In this document: piece after piece, positions 25,822 through 39,165 of the stretch | Layout: every line of letters starts with the position of its first letter | Numbering within the stretch: the first letter of the stretch is position 1 | Assembly: GCF_933775445.1 (NCBI RefSeq) | Contig: NC_065875.1 | Coordinates: 20,769,555-20,833,554, forward strand | Origin: Argentina anserina | Lineage: Eukaryota; Streptophyta; Magnoliopsida; Rosales; Rosaceae | Direction of reading: 5' to 3' | DNA: 64,000 bases | The notes under the pieces: model-generated | What the model was told of the DNA's origin: nothing | What the model saw: only the letters and a program-made list of their open reading frames with translations | Databases searched by the model: none | Program-made: the position numbers and the translations under genes

Positions 25822-27631
25822 GGTACTCAAAACCAAACCTCACACCCCTCCTTAAACCAAATGGTCCAAAAATCTATCTTCAAATCTCTAATTGCATATA
25901 AATAGATATTGTTTTTGCATACAGCATTGGAGAGAGTGAGAGTGAGAAGCACCTAATAATTTCTTACCCACTAAACAGAGACCCCAGAATGCATGGACAA
26001 AATAGTTACATCAAGCAAAAAATTAACTACATCCATCAAAATAGCAAAGAAATTATAATATCTGAGGGACCCAGATAGGGTTTTATCCACAATGCCAAGT
26101 ACTCAACTCAACTAATCACCAAAGCTCAGAGCTTTAATCTTCAGGAAAGTTGAAATTAAAACTTTGAGGACCCAACATAGGAAAGCATCCAAAACTCAAG
26201 TCGACACACAGCTGGAGGTGAATAGAGAAATGGAGACTGATGATGAACAGAAGATGAGTCAAGATGACAGATGGGTTTTTGCAGAGGAAAACCTTGTCCA
26301 CAGAGAATAATCTACCTCACTCATCACACATGGAATTTAGAGAGTTGCAGAACTTAGAAAATGGAGTCTCAGATCCAGTACAGTGACTCTCACCATTATA
26401 ATACTCTTGAAAAAGTGACATATATGACTGAACCATGAAGCACCAACACATGAGTAGTAGTAGCAGTAGTGAAAAAAATTATAAAAATCCAAATTTTATT
26501 ATATTTACATGGGAAATTGTGAAGCTTTATTACTGAAACAAAAAGAACTGCCAGAATACTAGGTGAAGATGTTGAGCTTCACTTTCACCACCGTCACTAA
26601 GCAACCGAATCTAGGAGGAAGGGGGCTCTGGCCCCAATAGGGTTTTGGGAGCCAAACGGTAACTAGCTGATCTGGGAGCCATTGGACACGTGGACGGCGG
26701 CGATGAGAGGTGGCAGTGTCAGAGTGTGGTTCCAGATGCAGGTGTCGGGTTCGATAATGGAGCAATGGGTTAAAAAAGAAAACAGAGATGGGTCTCTTTC
26801 ATCTTTCACGTGGTGAGGAGAGGAACAAGCTTCTGGTGAGGTATTAATAAATTTGATATGACGTCATTGATAGGTTAGGTTGGGTCCTGAAGCCACTGAA
26901 TGCCAGAGACAGTGACACAGTGAATGATAGTACTTCTGGATTAACCTATAGAGGTCTTCATCATCATGGTTAGGATTTGGGGAGGGATCACATGTTGTGC
27001 TGGGAATGGATTGGAGTATTTAACCATGTTGGAGGAATAAGTTTCGCAATCTCACTAGACTATCTTAATCTGGGTGTTGGTTTGGTTGGGGGCCAAAGCA
27101 ATTTGGAGGGATGGGGGACTGGCTAAAGGACCTGGGATTTGGACGGGAAAACCAATTAGAGGGTGATTTGGAGGATGAGGCCTAGCATGTAAGGACAAGG
27201 ATGGTTGTTAACATATCAATGTATAGGGGTGAAGCCTGGCATATGAATACAAGGAGGGTTTGTGTGATGCCTAGAAGGCTAGAGTATTAGGTTAATCTAA
27301 ATTGTGTTTTCAATCTTTTGATGTATGGGGAAATATTCAGAGGAAGAAGCATCATGTTTGGTGTATAGCAGAGCAAATTTGTGAGCATTTAAGAGTTTTG
27401 ATGAGAATGACGTTTGAAATGTTAATGAGTTAAAAGAAATGGGAGTTAAGAAATATTGTGAACAAATAAATATTAACGTTTTCGCGTGGTTATCTGTTTC
27501 AGTATGATCTTTGATGCGCAACTATTATTCGAATCTCCCACTACATGTCAAGTAAGATGCAATGTTGTGTTAGAAGAGAGACCGCTTTGGCGATCTTCAA
27601 CTTTCCAACGTCTAACTCATACTATTTATTT
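25822..27631. other. remorin promoter and spacer
   Basis: No gene recognised. The region close to 25822 holds the remorin leader and promoter. Further out are short unrelated open stretches on both strands with no domain. Confidence 0.4.
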
Positions 27632-27944
27632 TGTTGACAGAATAATGGTAGATATATATTTATTGCTTAGTAAATGAGGAGAGATGTGTGACCTTTTATA
27701 GATAATAAATGAGTGGGGGTATGTCGAGCATTTACTCTTCAGTGTGGGACTAGGTCCCTTAGCTGGTTTTATGGCGCCTATATCGGGCTGCGCATGCACT
27801 CGGATTGTGGTGCTCAAGGCCTTGTTCCGCATCTGGGGTTTCTATCTTACTGCTTGCATGATCATCTTCCACTGTGGCGGGTGCTAATTGCTAAACATGT
27901 GATTAAGTGAGCTGATTATGGCTGGGCATGAGCCTATGCCAACA
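27632..27944 (+). mobile_element. possible small LTR/TRIM-like repeat
   Basis: Starts TGTTGACAGA and ends TGCCAACA, which are short inverted ends of LTR type. The interior (CCTTTTATAGATAATAAATG, then GTGTGGGACTAGGTCCC) resembles small plant LTRs. No matching 5-bp duplication was found (TATTT left, GTAAA right), so the ends may be wrong. Confidence 0.35.
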
Positions 27945-28639
27945 GTAAACGACTCTACAATTTTTTTTTATAACCTTGAAGTCTTAAACTACATGCATAA
28001 AAGGAACTCTACAATGATGTGATCAAAATTTAACTCGACAAATTTTCTTATGCTAATTTAGACATTCAAACTCTTGTCGATTGGCTTATAATTACGAGTA
28101 CTTCAAAATTTATGAAATTCTTTACACTAAAGAGCGCCTTTAATAAAGATGTGTGTCTCTCCATTTACAAAGGTTTGATCGACTTGATTATACATTTGAA
28201 AATATTATGGCTTAATTGTTAATAAATAACATAAAAATAATTTACATAAATTCTCATGTAAAATGTAAAAATGGTTTACACAGTCATTCATGAGAATCAC
28301 ATTTCACATTGGCATACAAGATGACATTGTATGATGGAGCCATGGTATGATGACATGCTAGGCCCATAACGTCTAGTTAGATCACATTTGTTTTTTTTAA
28401 ATGCTATCACTCTTAACGGATTTTCGTGTGATTAGAGTAAATATTACAAATAAAAATATGTATGCATTATAAAGTTGTTCACACTGATTGGAACCTATTT
28501 ATAAATATCTTTTACTTAGTTGAATAATGATGTGACCCACGTCAATAACTCGCACAGACTTTTTAAATATGTGTATTCTGAGCATTAACCCTCCCTCCAA
28601 AATGCATGGATAAACATTTTGTAATTGCATCATGCTTAA

Positions 28640-28725
28640 TGGATTTTCCACACTAAGATTTTCACATCTCATTCTACATTGATTTTACATTAAAAGCAGT
28701 GTGAAACCTATTTTTGCTAGTAGTG
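28640..28725 (-). mobile_element. possible CACTA transposon terminus
   Basis: Read on the minus strand, the end at 28725 is CACTACTAGCAAAAATAGG, the usual form of a CACTA (En/Spm) terminal repeat, followed by short subterminal repeats (CACACTG, ATGTAAAATC). I could not locate the partner end or a 3-bp duplication. Confidence 0.4.
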
Positions 28726-28787
28726 GTTATCTCTTTATATTTAAAAAGAAAACGTACATAAACTTATTGTAACTACATAACAGTAAC

Positions 28788-28813
28788 ATATATATATATA
28801 TATATATATATAT
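28788..28813. repeat. (AT)n microsatellite
   Basis: About thirteen uninterrupted AT dinucleotides in non-coding spacer. Confidence 0.9.
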
Positions 28814-29917
28814 TTTATTTCCATAGAAACATAAGAAAAAACTTGAAGATGCTTGTGAAGTTAAATACATACTAACATGAATAACAATTAGTTAATTTTA
28901 TAGAAATCCTAGTAAGAATACTTTAGTATTATGAATGTCAAGAAATGTGTTTGCTTAAGAAATATTTTTAGATGTCCTTTAAAAAAACAGTTGTAGGTGA
29001 ATACTCAGTTACATATTTGTATTCATTGAATAATTCTATTTGTTCAATCTGTCGATATGTAAGGGTGAAAACTTACGATGTGTGTTTAAACTTGTCAGCA
29101 AATATGTTTGATAACACATTTAAAAGTGATGTGTCAATGTTTCATAGATGATTTTCAGGACTCTGAAATTCTAGGAGCATAATCATCGACCAAGTTGTGC
29201 CCTAAAGACAACTGAAAACAATTTCAATCAGAAAATTGTTTTAGCATCAACCGTCTTAGTACTCATCACTTATCAGTGTCACCGCGTAGTCTTGAGTTTG
29301 GTAATGAGGAAGTACAAATAGTTCTTCTTGAATTTTAAGGGGTTTCAAAGTCTGATATCCACATATTCTATTATTGTATCGATTGTAATATTAAGTGGGG
29401 GAGCATGAAGAAATTATAGATAGCGGAGAGTGTAAGAGAACATTAATGAATATGGATTTCATTATATGTGTAGTTTGTTATATATCTTCTAAGTACCTAA
29501 CACATTTGGAGACTTGATTATTTCGAATTACAAACACATAAACACTTGGTTACAATCACTTGCATATATCCATCAAAAACTGTTTTATCACTGCTCGGAT
29601 TATGAGATTTTCTATATTACAATCCAACAACCATTGTTGTTCACTCTAACTCAAGAGGGATATGCTTTTGGTAACATGCTCAGTCAACAGGGTGACCATG
29701 TCACGAAACACGACTGAAGTCTGAAGGTACCCATTTATTTCTTTGGTCCACTTCCTAAACCGACCTTGCCGCCAAGCCCAAGCCACACAACCAACAACCA
29801 ACAACCAACTACTGCTTTCGTGACAATCGCAACTACCACTATGCTTCTTCTCTTTATTCTTTCGTTCTTGTTCTGTTTCCATGATGCTCTAAACTTGGTG
29901 TCAGTTTCTGGGTTCTA
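28814..29917. other. spacer and presumed promoter of the FAD monooxygenase
   Basis: AT-rich sequence without a recognised gene. The final 200 bases, pyrimidine-rich with CCAAC repeats around 29785, should be the leader of the downstream gene. Confidence 0.4.
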
Positions 29918-32900
29918 ATGGGGCTTTCAGGGTTGTTCAGGAGGTTTAGCATTCTTTACAAACCCAATGCCAGAATCCAACCATACCCATCTCCCTACAT
30001 GCCCACAAGAGCTTTATCACACTCCAAGCTTTTCAACAATGGCGACAATTCTGTGCTTCCTGTTCTGATAGTGGGTGCAGGACCTGTGGGTCTTGTTCTT
30101 TCTATACTCTTAACGAAGCTAGGTGTGTTCTTGTTCTAACCCAACTCTTTAAGCACTTAATCATTTTCTTTTTATGTTGCAGCTACTTATATTTTACCAG
30201 CTTTAAAGATACAATCTTTGCAATGATGTGTTGTTCTTGTTTTCTTTCTCTGAAAGTTTAGTGTGATCAAATTGTTAATAAGGGTAGTGAGTTGGTGTTT
30301 CAGAGTGGTATTAGTACTTTGTAATTGGAATTCGTGCTTGTCAGTGTATACGTGTTTTGATTCTGTGATTTTTCGACTTTTTTGTTTGGTTGTTTGGGAA
30401 AGAAAGCGCAATTTCATAAAATACGCTAGCTCTCTTTTACTTGATTATGTTGGACTTCTATGATTTAGGATCATTGTTTGATTGTAACGGTTTGTTGTTC
30501 ATGTAAAGGAGTTAATATATTATGAATCATATTCTTTGTAGGGGTCAAATGCGCTGTTTTGGAGAAAAATGCATGTTTCTCCAGACATCCACAGGCACAC
30601 TTCATCAACAATCGATCAATGGAGGTTGATTTTACCTAATCTTTTAGAACATAGATTTTATGACTTATTTAAAGGGATTTCAGGCTTCATTTATAACTTG
30701 TATATTAGTTTAGGTATTTCGCAAATTAGATGGCTTGGCAGAGGAGATCCAGAGGTCTCAACCACCAGTAGATCTGTGGAGGAAGTTTATATATTGCACT
30801 TCGCTCTCTGGTTCCATTCTTGGGTCTGTGGACCATATGCAGCCTCAAGGTGCAACGATCTCTTTACATTTCCACTTTTTCTAAATAGAACTCAGCTTTG
30901 AGGTCATACTCATAAAATTCATATTAGACAACAGACCATCATAATTAATCAGGATTTTACAATATAATCATGGAGATGTGTAAGTTTTTTACATTTTTGA
31001 TTGTTTATAATTAGAGTATATATGGCATATCTGAGCAGCTTCATTCTGGTTTCACTTTATCACCCAGATTTTGAGCAAGTTGTCAGCCCGGTCTCTGTAG
31101 CACACTTCTCTCAGTATAAAATAAATGCATTACTACTTAAGCAGCTTGAAAGTCTCAGCTTCAAGTTTTATACACCTGAAGGGTTGAAAGGCCTTGATCA
31201 TGAAGCCTTTGAGCCAAGACAAATATTGATGGGCCACGAGTGTGTTTCTATCAATGCCAGTGATGATATTGTTTCTGTGACTGCATCTTTTGTCAAGGAT
31301 GGGAAGCATATGGAGAGGAATATCAGATGCAATATGGTTGTCGGTACAGATGGTGCTGGAAGTACTGTGCGTAAGCTGGCTGGTATAGATATGACAGGTG
31401 AAAAAGATTTGCAGAAGCTTGTAAGTGTCCATTTCTTGAGCAGAGACCTTGGAAATTATTTGCTCAGTGAGAAACCTGGCATGCTGTTTTTTATCTTCAA
31501 CACTGAAGCTACCTCGTTGCACATGATCTCAAGCAAGGGGAATTTGTACTGCAGGTATAGCAGCTTTAAAGATGTTTTGGAGACCCTTATGGTGATACGT
31601 AAGAAATTATATCAATTTTTCTCGTCATCTTGCAGATACCATTTTATCCGCCCCAGCAAAACCTTGAAGAGTTCAGTCCCAAGGTATGTTGTATTAGTTG
31701 TGGTTGAATCCAACCTTGAAGATTTCAGCAATACCATTTGCTCCATTTGCATGACTGTTCCTGCTAAATCCAAGGCCTTCTTAATGTTTAACACCATAAT
31801 AAGAACATCTGCTGCCGTTGTGAGTAATTACTCACTTCAAAGGGTTTAACTTGTTATAGACATGTGAGAGGATGATCTTCAAATTGGTAGGTCGAGAGCT
31901 TGGAGACGTAAATGTGATTGACATAAAACCTTGGGTGATGCATGCTGAAGTTGCCAAGAAATTTCTGAGTAGTCAAAACCGTATAATACTTGCTGGTGAT
32001 GCTGCTCACCGATTCCCTCCTGCTGGTGGATTTGGTTAGTAGTTCTCTTTGCATCATATGCAGAAATGTAGGAAACTCTCATTATGTTTGATAATATTTA
32101 TAGTTTTTGGTATTTCTTGTGATTTACACAGGCATGAATACTGGAATTCAGGATTCTCATAACCTTGCCTGGAAAATAGCTTCTGTAGTAAAGGGTACTG
32201 CACCACCTTCAGTACTTGATACTTATGAAACAGAACGTAGGCCGGTACTGGTTTTATCTTCTCCACATTTACTTTAGTTCTATTCTGAACTTATTGTGAA
32301 ACTTGAGACTCACGTAACATGTCTGTGCCAGATTGCCCTTTTCAATACATCCCTTAGTATCCAAAACTTCAAAGCAGCCATGGCTGTTCCTGGTGCGCTT
32401 GGCCTTGATCCAACTATTGCAAATTCAGGTAAATGAATCTGATTTTTTTAAAAATGTACATTCCTATTTATTAGAGAGAATCCCCACATCTAAATGATGC
32501 AGCACAATGCAGCTCATACATGATTTTTATTGGTTTGCAGTACATCGACTAATAAATAAGGGAGTTGGTTCCATTTTACCATCTGGAGTTCAGAGCACCA
32601 TTTTGGATGGTATTTTCACTTTAGGTCGTGCACAGTTGTCTGAAACTCTTTTGAATGAAAACAACCCACTCGGAGCGTTAAGGCTTGCTAATCTGAGATG
32701 CATATTTGAAGAAGGAAAGAGTCTTCAGCTTCAGTTCCCAGCAGAGGATCTTGGTTTCAGGTATCACACGTTAATCAATTCCTAGGCCACAGTTCCTTGA
32801 GCTTATATAGCTTGACTCGAGATTAATCTGAAATATCGTTTTTTCTGGAACTAGTTTTGATTTATAATCCACTGAATCTGGAACTAAATGAAATCTTTTT

Positions 32901-33777
32901 GACTATTGGATGATTAATGAAGAACTCATCAAGCACTTTTTTTTAGCATCTGTCTAACTTAAGGCTGTCAAATCTAGGTACCTAGAAGGTGCACTTATTC
33001 CTGATCATGATGCTGCACAGGGTGGTCCAGATGAACCTACTGGTCGCCGGAGGGACTATGTTCCTACTGCAGATCCAGGTTCAAGGATTCCTCACATTCA
33101 TGTGAGGATACTGTCAAATTCATCGAGTGAGGTATGTTGCAATATTTGAATCTAAAACATGTACTACAGAAATGTCGGCCCACTTGGGGATATATTTTTA
33201 TTTCTTATATTCATCTATGTGGGTTGGTTCTTGTTTCTGCATTAACCAGGAGACATTGTTTTATTCATTCTGCAAATAAATTACTTGAAGAAACTATATT
33301 TTGTGCAAAAGTGTCAAACTGCTTAGTGGTATACTTTTGCAGGAAACCATTTCTCTACTGGATCTTATATCTGGAGACAAAGTTGAGTTCCTCCTTATTA
33401 TAGCACCGATAGAACCATCCTACCATCTTGCTCATGCTGCATTGAAGGTGGCTGAGGAATTCAAGGTTCCTGCAAGGGTGTGCGTGTTGTGGTCTGCTGG
33501 AAGTGCTAAAGGAGTTGAGGTACAAAGTAAGGCATCACTAAAACCATGGGAGAATTACGTAGATGTTATGGAAGTTAAGAAGTCATCAAATGATTTTTCA
33601 TGGTGGGATATCTGTCAAATGACTAATAAAGGAGCCATCCTAGTTCGGCCTGATGAACATGTTGCTTGGTGTCTCAAGGCTGGAGTTGGCGAGGACCCTA
33701 TGAGGGAAATGAGAAGGGCTTTTACTGCTGCGCTAGGCTTCAAGTCGCAAAAGAGAGACCAAGAAGCTGATCAATGA
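29918..33777 (+). pseudogene. FAD-dependent monooxygenase (PheA/TfdB-like), frameshifted
   Basis: Flavoprotein hydroxylase family. Exons: 29918-30122, 30542-30624, 30714-30849, 31068-31554, 31636-31683, 31860-32034, 32132-32244, 32332-32428, 32541-32760, 32978-33131, 33343-33777. Motifs: N-terminal targeting-like Arg/Ser-rich stretch, Rossmann VLIVGAGPVGLVLS, the DG motif VVGTDGAGSTVRKL, the second FAD motif ILAGDAAHRFPPAGGFGMN, and a C-terminal thioredoxin-like region (VEFLLIIAP...RVCVLWSAGS). The coding sum is 2153 nt, two more than a multiple of three. Within exon 4, between about 31510 and 31516, the frame changes: FFIFNTEA is in one phase and VAHDLKQGEFVLQ in another, consistent with loss of about 7 nt. 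As spliced, translation would stop at 31873-31875 after about 324 residues. All other exons are intact, so the loss is recent or a sequence error. Confidence 0.85.
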
Positions 33778-33827
33778 CAGTTTGCAGCATTCGCTAGTTG
33801 CACATTTTTCTTTTCATCATTATTGAA

Positions 33828-34790
33828 AATATGTTTCTTTGTTATAAGGAGTTGTTAGGAAGTGGTCTTGATTTGATCAATCCTCATTATACACCAGTCT
33901 TAAGATATTACTTGCTCAGAACTAGAGAAAATGCAGTGGCTCCTGCCTTTAGAAGAGTATGGAAGCCAAAATCAGGTACACTTTTTTTTTTGAGACAATC
34001 AAGTACAAAATTGGAACAGTGAAGGGTTTGAAATTATGAGCACAATCTGCCCATGAAATGATGTGAATCATGTGATCAAGCCTCGTTGAGCACCAGTATC
34101 TAGATATCACTTGTTAAGAACTTGAGAAGATGCAATGCTCCCTTCTGAAGAAGAGTGTGGAAGCCAAAATTAAGTACAAAAGTCGCACCCTAATTCAAGG
34201 AACATTAGATTTAAAGTTACTAGTCAATGGCGCTGCCATGTTCATAAGTTACACCTACTGGCGCTACAAATTGTAGTTAAACTTATTGGCACTGTGATTG
34301 TAGGTCTGACTTGTTCGCAATTGTAACGTTGCATCGTTCAAATTGCATTAAAGCATCGTAAGTGGACGAGTCATTCTATATGTGAAAACAGACCTATAAA
34401 TTGTAACCATCTCTCATATAAATTATTCCACGTTACAAGCTTCATGATCACATCTCAATCGATCTATTTGGTTATTTATTTCTACTTACCTTGAAATTAT
34501 GTTTGATCTCTCTTAGATACCCGGTCAATATTATCCATACAAAAGATGACCAGGAGAAGGTTATTCCAGGAGTAGTGAAAGAAGTGAAAGAAGCCATGGG
34601 AGAGCCTATGAAATATCAATATTTGGCTTCAGCTTTCCTCCGATGGAGAATGAAGCATACGCCGGTCCCCCGTTGCAGTTATGAGTTTCCTCCCACACAC
34701 CTGACTCATTTTTGTTCCAGTTTCAAGACTAAATCCATAATCAGTTTTGAGTTACAGTGACTAGATGACATTTTGAGGTTTGGGAAACAG
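33828..34790 (+). repeat. duplicated 3' flank of the monooxygenase gene, copy A
   Basis: About 960 bp starting 50 bp after the monooxygenase stop. It aligns in order with 37745-38655: TGTTTCTTTGTTATAAGGAG, AATGCAGTGGCTCCTGCCTT, TGGCGCTGCCATGTTCATAA, CATACGCCGGTCCCC and the closing GTTTGGGAAA. Identity looks near 85% with indels. No protein domain recognised in the open stretches. Confidence 0.75.
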
Positions 34791-36303
34791 GGTAGATTGT
34801 ATTGTACTGGGAAACGGGGTCGGAAATATGGAAAACCTGCCACCCGAAAGGTCCTCAAAGTGGGGTATATTAATAAGACATATTAGTGGTGTTTTTATTT
34901 TCCCCAACGATTAGATGATTGAACGATGCTTATTTCGATATAAATTTAACCACAACTTTTATTCTACGTATATGTTGCATCTAACCGTCAATTTCAACAA
35001 CTAAGGTCCGCTCCAAATAGCGCCTTCAAAAAAGGACAACGTCTTTACTAATCTAGTACAAAGATTAAGCAACAAAGAGTGATACTTAGGTTTTCAATAT
35101 AAAAAAATCTCTTTAGACTAACTAATCGTTGGAGTCAAATGTACGTATATCATGGTTGGCCATCTGACGTCGAGAAAAATAAAAAGCACTTTCTCCACAC
35201 AAATACCATTTAACAGCCGCCCTTCGTATATCTTCCTCCGCGATGAATAAAAGAGGGTAGAAAGGAATCCACGATGTCAGGAATACAACAACTCTGCCCC
35301 CTTGAAGTGGGGTCCATCCATAGGGCATATTATTATTTGTTAACATTTAAGCAACGGAAATAAAAATGTTGGCCGCCTAAGAAACACTAAAGTGACGGAA
35401 ATAAGTATAGTTCGTCGCCTACAAAAAAAAAATACCAGCACTACAAACCTAGATGCTAACGTCACCTCTTACATCATTTATCTTGCTAATAGTATTTGAT
35501 CAACACATGTAATTGAGATTATTCCAGGGGACAAATATACACAACCCAATTTTGCGATTGCCATTCAAAGTGTTGATAAAACCTTTAGTTCAAAGAAAGA
35601 AAGAAACAAACAATATACTGGTTGTTGTGGCTCAAGCTCTCTCGTATATCTTTATTAACAATTCAAGAAGAAGTTTAATTGGAAATGACTTCAAGTCATG
35701 GCCAAGATCCAAACAATTAATCTAGAAAATATAAATATGGTAGTTTCATTTTTGTCATGTCTTGAACATTTAGTTATAAATTTTTTTTGTTATATGCAAA
35801 ATCATAAGAAGTATGAAGGAGAGTATCAAACGGCCATGAACAAGAAGAAGATAAAGAGTACGTAAAGGATCAGTTGCCCCAAGGGCAACACGGTAAACTA
35901 TTACATCCTCGGCGTGAATTAAGAAAACCAATGCAAAACTTCAAAACCACACCCAATCCTAGTCCAGATATTAGTGGGATTGTGGCAGAAAGAAACAAAA
36001 ATGACGGTTTTATAAAGCCTTTACAAACCACTCGTCGTGGTAGCTCGGAGCTATTGTAGCACCGAACCATTTCTACCAACAAACAAAATGCCAATTGCCT
36101 ACCACCCTGGACCTTAGCGGCCTGTTCCAAAACGCCACCTCTACCCACCCCAATCCAGTATGACATAACCAGAAAACATACGATCTAACATTCATACATC
36201 CATGAAACCCAAAAATAAGCAGTCCCGTACATAAAACATACATCTATTTGATTCATACATCCATAAAAACATATCGATATCCATATAACCATACAACAAA
36301 TTA
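34791..36303. other. spacer between duplicate copies, transposon debris
   Basis: No gene. At 35350-35445 the sequence (GCCGCCTAAGAAACACTAAAG, CAGCACTACAAAC) resembles CACTA-type subterminal and terminal motifs but ends are not resolved. The rest is AT-rich. Confidence 0.35.
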
Positions 36304-36391
36304 ATATGAAACGAGAATCCTGCAAAGATCCATAACCATATGACAAAATATGAAACGAGAACCCTACAAAGATCCATAACCATACATCCAA
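36304..36391. repeat. 44-bp tandem repeat, two copies
   Basis: ATATGAAACGAGAA followed by AAGATCCATAACCATA occurs at 36304 and again at 36348 with few changes. A looser relative of the unit (CATACATCCAT) runs on both sides. Confidence 0.65.
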
Positions 36392-36564
36392 AACTTTAAA
36401 CGAAACCTATGTACCAAGATCCATACTTCATCATGAAACGATCAACCTTAGTCAACCTCTCCATCTCCTTGGTTCTCCATGATAGAACGAACGGCAAAAT
36501 TCATCGCCGGGTTTGTCTCCTCTAGACGTGGTGTTGGGAGTTGTGGGGCTTCGGTGGAGACAAA

Positions 36565-37740
36565 CCCTTCGACTTAGGAACACAAAGCTTATCCCAGGCG
36601 AGCCAATGGATCTTCTTCTCTCCCACTGAATCCCCCCACCAGAATTTAGCCATGAGACTATGCATTTCATCACACAAGTGCTTAGGCAACTCAGAACAAC
36701 TCATGACATAAGTAGGGATGGATTGTAGAACTGCCTTTATCATTACCTCTTTTCCTACCGCGTTGAGGGTCTTTTCCCTCCACCCCTGTGTTCTCTTACG
36801 TACCCTCTCTATTGGAAAAGCAAAAGTAGCCAACTTCGAATAACTCAGCTCAATAGGTAATCCCAAATACTTATCATGTTTTTTAACTTTCTGAACATTA
36901 AGGAGCCCTGCCAACTCATCCTGTTTTCATCTCGGCACATTCTTGCTGAAACAAATACTACTCTTCTCAAGACTGATATCCTTGAGCACCAAACACTCCC
37001 CTTCATCAGCTTTATGAAAGATGAACGAGTCATTAGCAAAGAATAAATGAGAAACTGAAGGGGCGGCCGGACATATCTCACACCGTGCAACCGATTTTTC
37101 CTCCTCAGCCTTTGAAATTAATCTTGAAAAAACCTCAGCACAAAGAAGAAATAGATAATGGGAGATCAAATCACCCTACCGCAACCCTCTAGAGGGCAAA
37201 ATTCTCCCCCGAGGCACACCATTAATCATAAATGAATAAGACACAATGCGCACACATCTCATTATCCAAACTCTCCACCTATCACAAAAACCAAGTCGCT
37301 GGAGAACCACATCAAGGAAACTCCACTCAACACGGTCGTAGGCCTTACTCATGTCGAGTTTTAGCGCTCGAAAACCAACCTTTCCCCTCTTTCTCCGCTT
37401 AAGGTAATGAGAAATTTCAAAAGCTCAAAAGCGGCCAGAGAGTTATCGAAAATCAGCCTCCCTGGAACAAAAGCACTTTGAAAATGGAGTGATCAGGCTA
37501 TCCAACAAAGGCTTCAGCTGATTAGCAAGAACTTTTGAACTATTCTTATAAATGACATTGCAAAGACTAATTGGCCTTAAATCCATCATCGTCTCCGGAG
37601 ATTTAACCTTAGGGATCAAAGTAAGATTGGTGCAATTAACAGCCAGCTGCTCATCCGAATCAGGGAAGCATCCCACTGCATCAGTTACATCCTGACCAAC
37701 TACCCCAAAAATACTGGTAAAAGGAGGGAGAGAACCCGTC
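36565..37740 (-). mobile_element. LINE (non-LTR retrotransposon) reverse transcriptase, decayed fragment
   Basis: Minus-strand pieces of a plant LINE reverse transcriptase: LTLIPKVKSPETMMDLRPIS and CNVIYK near 37640-37540, EWSFLD and PRGRILPS around 37300-37200, FLLCAEVFSRLI, then SHLFFANDSFIF at about 37050, and KYLGLPIELSYSK, LNAVGKEVMIKAVLQSIPTY, FWWGD and IHWLAWDKL to about 36570. Defects: the catalytic FADD is FAND, the Gln of the LRQGD motif is a TAG stop (near 37178), and frames change several times. Both the endonuclease part and the 3' end are missing. It lies exactly at the left edge of the second flank copy. Confidence 0.85.
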
Positions 37741-37744
37741 TGGA

Positions 37745-38655
37745 AATAATGTTTCTTTGTTATAAGGAGTCATTAGGAAGTGGTCTTGATGTGATCAAGC
37801 CTCGTTGTTCACCAGTACTAAGACATTACTTGCTCAGAACAAGAGATAATGCAGTGGCTCCTGCCTTCAGAGTATGGAGCGGAAGCCAAAATCAACAACA
37901 ATTTTTTTTTTAAATAAAGACAACCAAGTACAAAATTGGAATAGTGAGGCACTGAAAATTATGAGCACAATCTACTCATGAAATGATGTGGTCAAGGCTC
38001 ACTGGTGCTTAACATCTTGATATGGCTCCCTTCTAAAGAAGAATGGAAGCCAAAATTAAGTACAGAAGTCGAAACCTATCAAAGCCATTAGTAGGTGCAA
38101 AAGCTGGCTATTTCAAGGAACATTAGATTTTAAGTTACTATTCAATGGCGTTGCTATGTTCATAAGTTACACCTACTGGCACTACAAATCTTATTGGCAC
38201 TGTGATTGTAGGTCTGACTTGTTCGTAATTGTAACGTTGCATCTTTCAAATAGCGTTGAAGCATCATAAGTGGATGAGTCATATGTGACAATAGCACATA
38301 TTGTAACCAACTCTTTCATATATATTGTTCCACGTTTCAAGTATAATGATCACCTCTCAATCGATCTATTTATTTTCTCCTACCTACCTTAAAATTATAT
38401 TTGATCTCTCTTAGATACCACGCCGTTCATCCAGTAGTGAAAGAAGCCATGAACTTCAGGAGGATGAGAGAGCCTATGAACTATCAATATTTACCTTCAG
38501 CTTTCCTTTTTACGGAGAATGAGGCATACGCCGGTCCCCCATTGCAATTTTGAGTTTCCCCCCACAAAGGGGACTCGTTTTTTGTCTAGCTTCGTGATTA
38601 ACGCATAATCAGTTTTGAGTTACAATGATTGGATGACACTTAGGGGTTTGGGAAA
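37745..38655 (+). repeat. duplicated 3' flank of the monooxygenase gene, copy B
   Basis: Second copy of the 33828-34790 block, same orientation, slightly shorter, with small deletions (for example around 38455). Its left edge abuts the LINE fragment. No part of the monooxygenase coding region is included. Confidence 0.75.
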
Positions 38656-39165
38656 GATGAAGATTCTTAATCAAGAGCTAATTGGTTGTAGATCCATATA
38701 TTATAAATTGGTCCCAGTGCTGGAGCAAGAAAAGACGGTATGTTGACTATTCTCTTGGAAGGAATATAATGACTCAAGATGAGTGCATTCTGGCATATTC
38801 TGGTTCATGTCTATGCAAGAAGGATGAAAGCATATTCTAGTTTTTGCTTTAGACATTTAGCAAACCACGGCACCCCTGGATTTGACTCGAGCATCCTATA
38901 ATTTATTAAGACAAGGCTCTCATATCAGGAAAAACTATGAACTCAATCAAATTATCAGCATGCTGGTGTTTATACAAAACACAAAGACATGCTAACTGGA
39001 TTATGGACAGGAGGACCTATATGTAAAAATTTGACGAAAGAATGAAACCACATTTGATGAGGGATCTGCAAATGTGCAATGCAAACGTATAACAGGAGAT
39101 GTGACAATAAGAAACCCTGTTAAATTGTAATCACTATTTATACGGATGTTAAACCCATTGGGGCA

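Noticed and set aside
34491..34760. Small gene in the duplicated flank (open frame of 89 codons)
   Set aside because: Copy B breaks the frame and no domain is seen; treated as non-coding duplicate.
35350..35450. CACTA element end
   Set aside because: Motifs are suggestive but no paired terminus or 3-bp duplication could be fixed.
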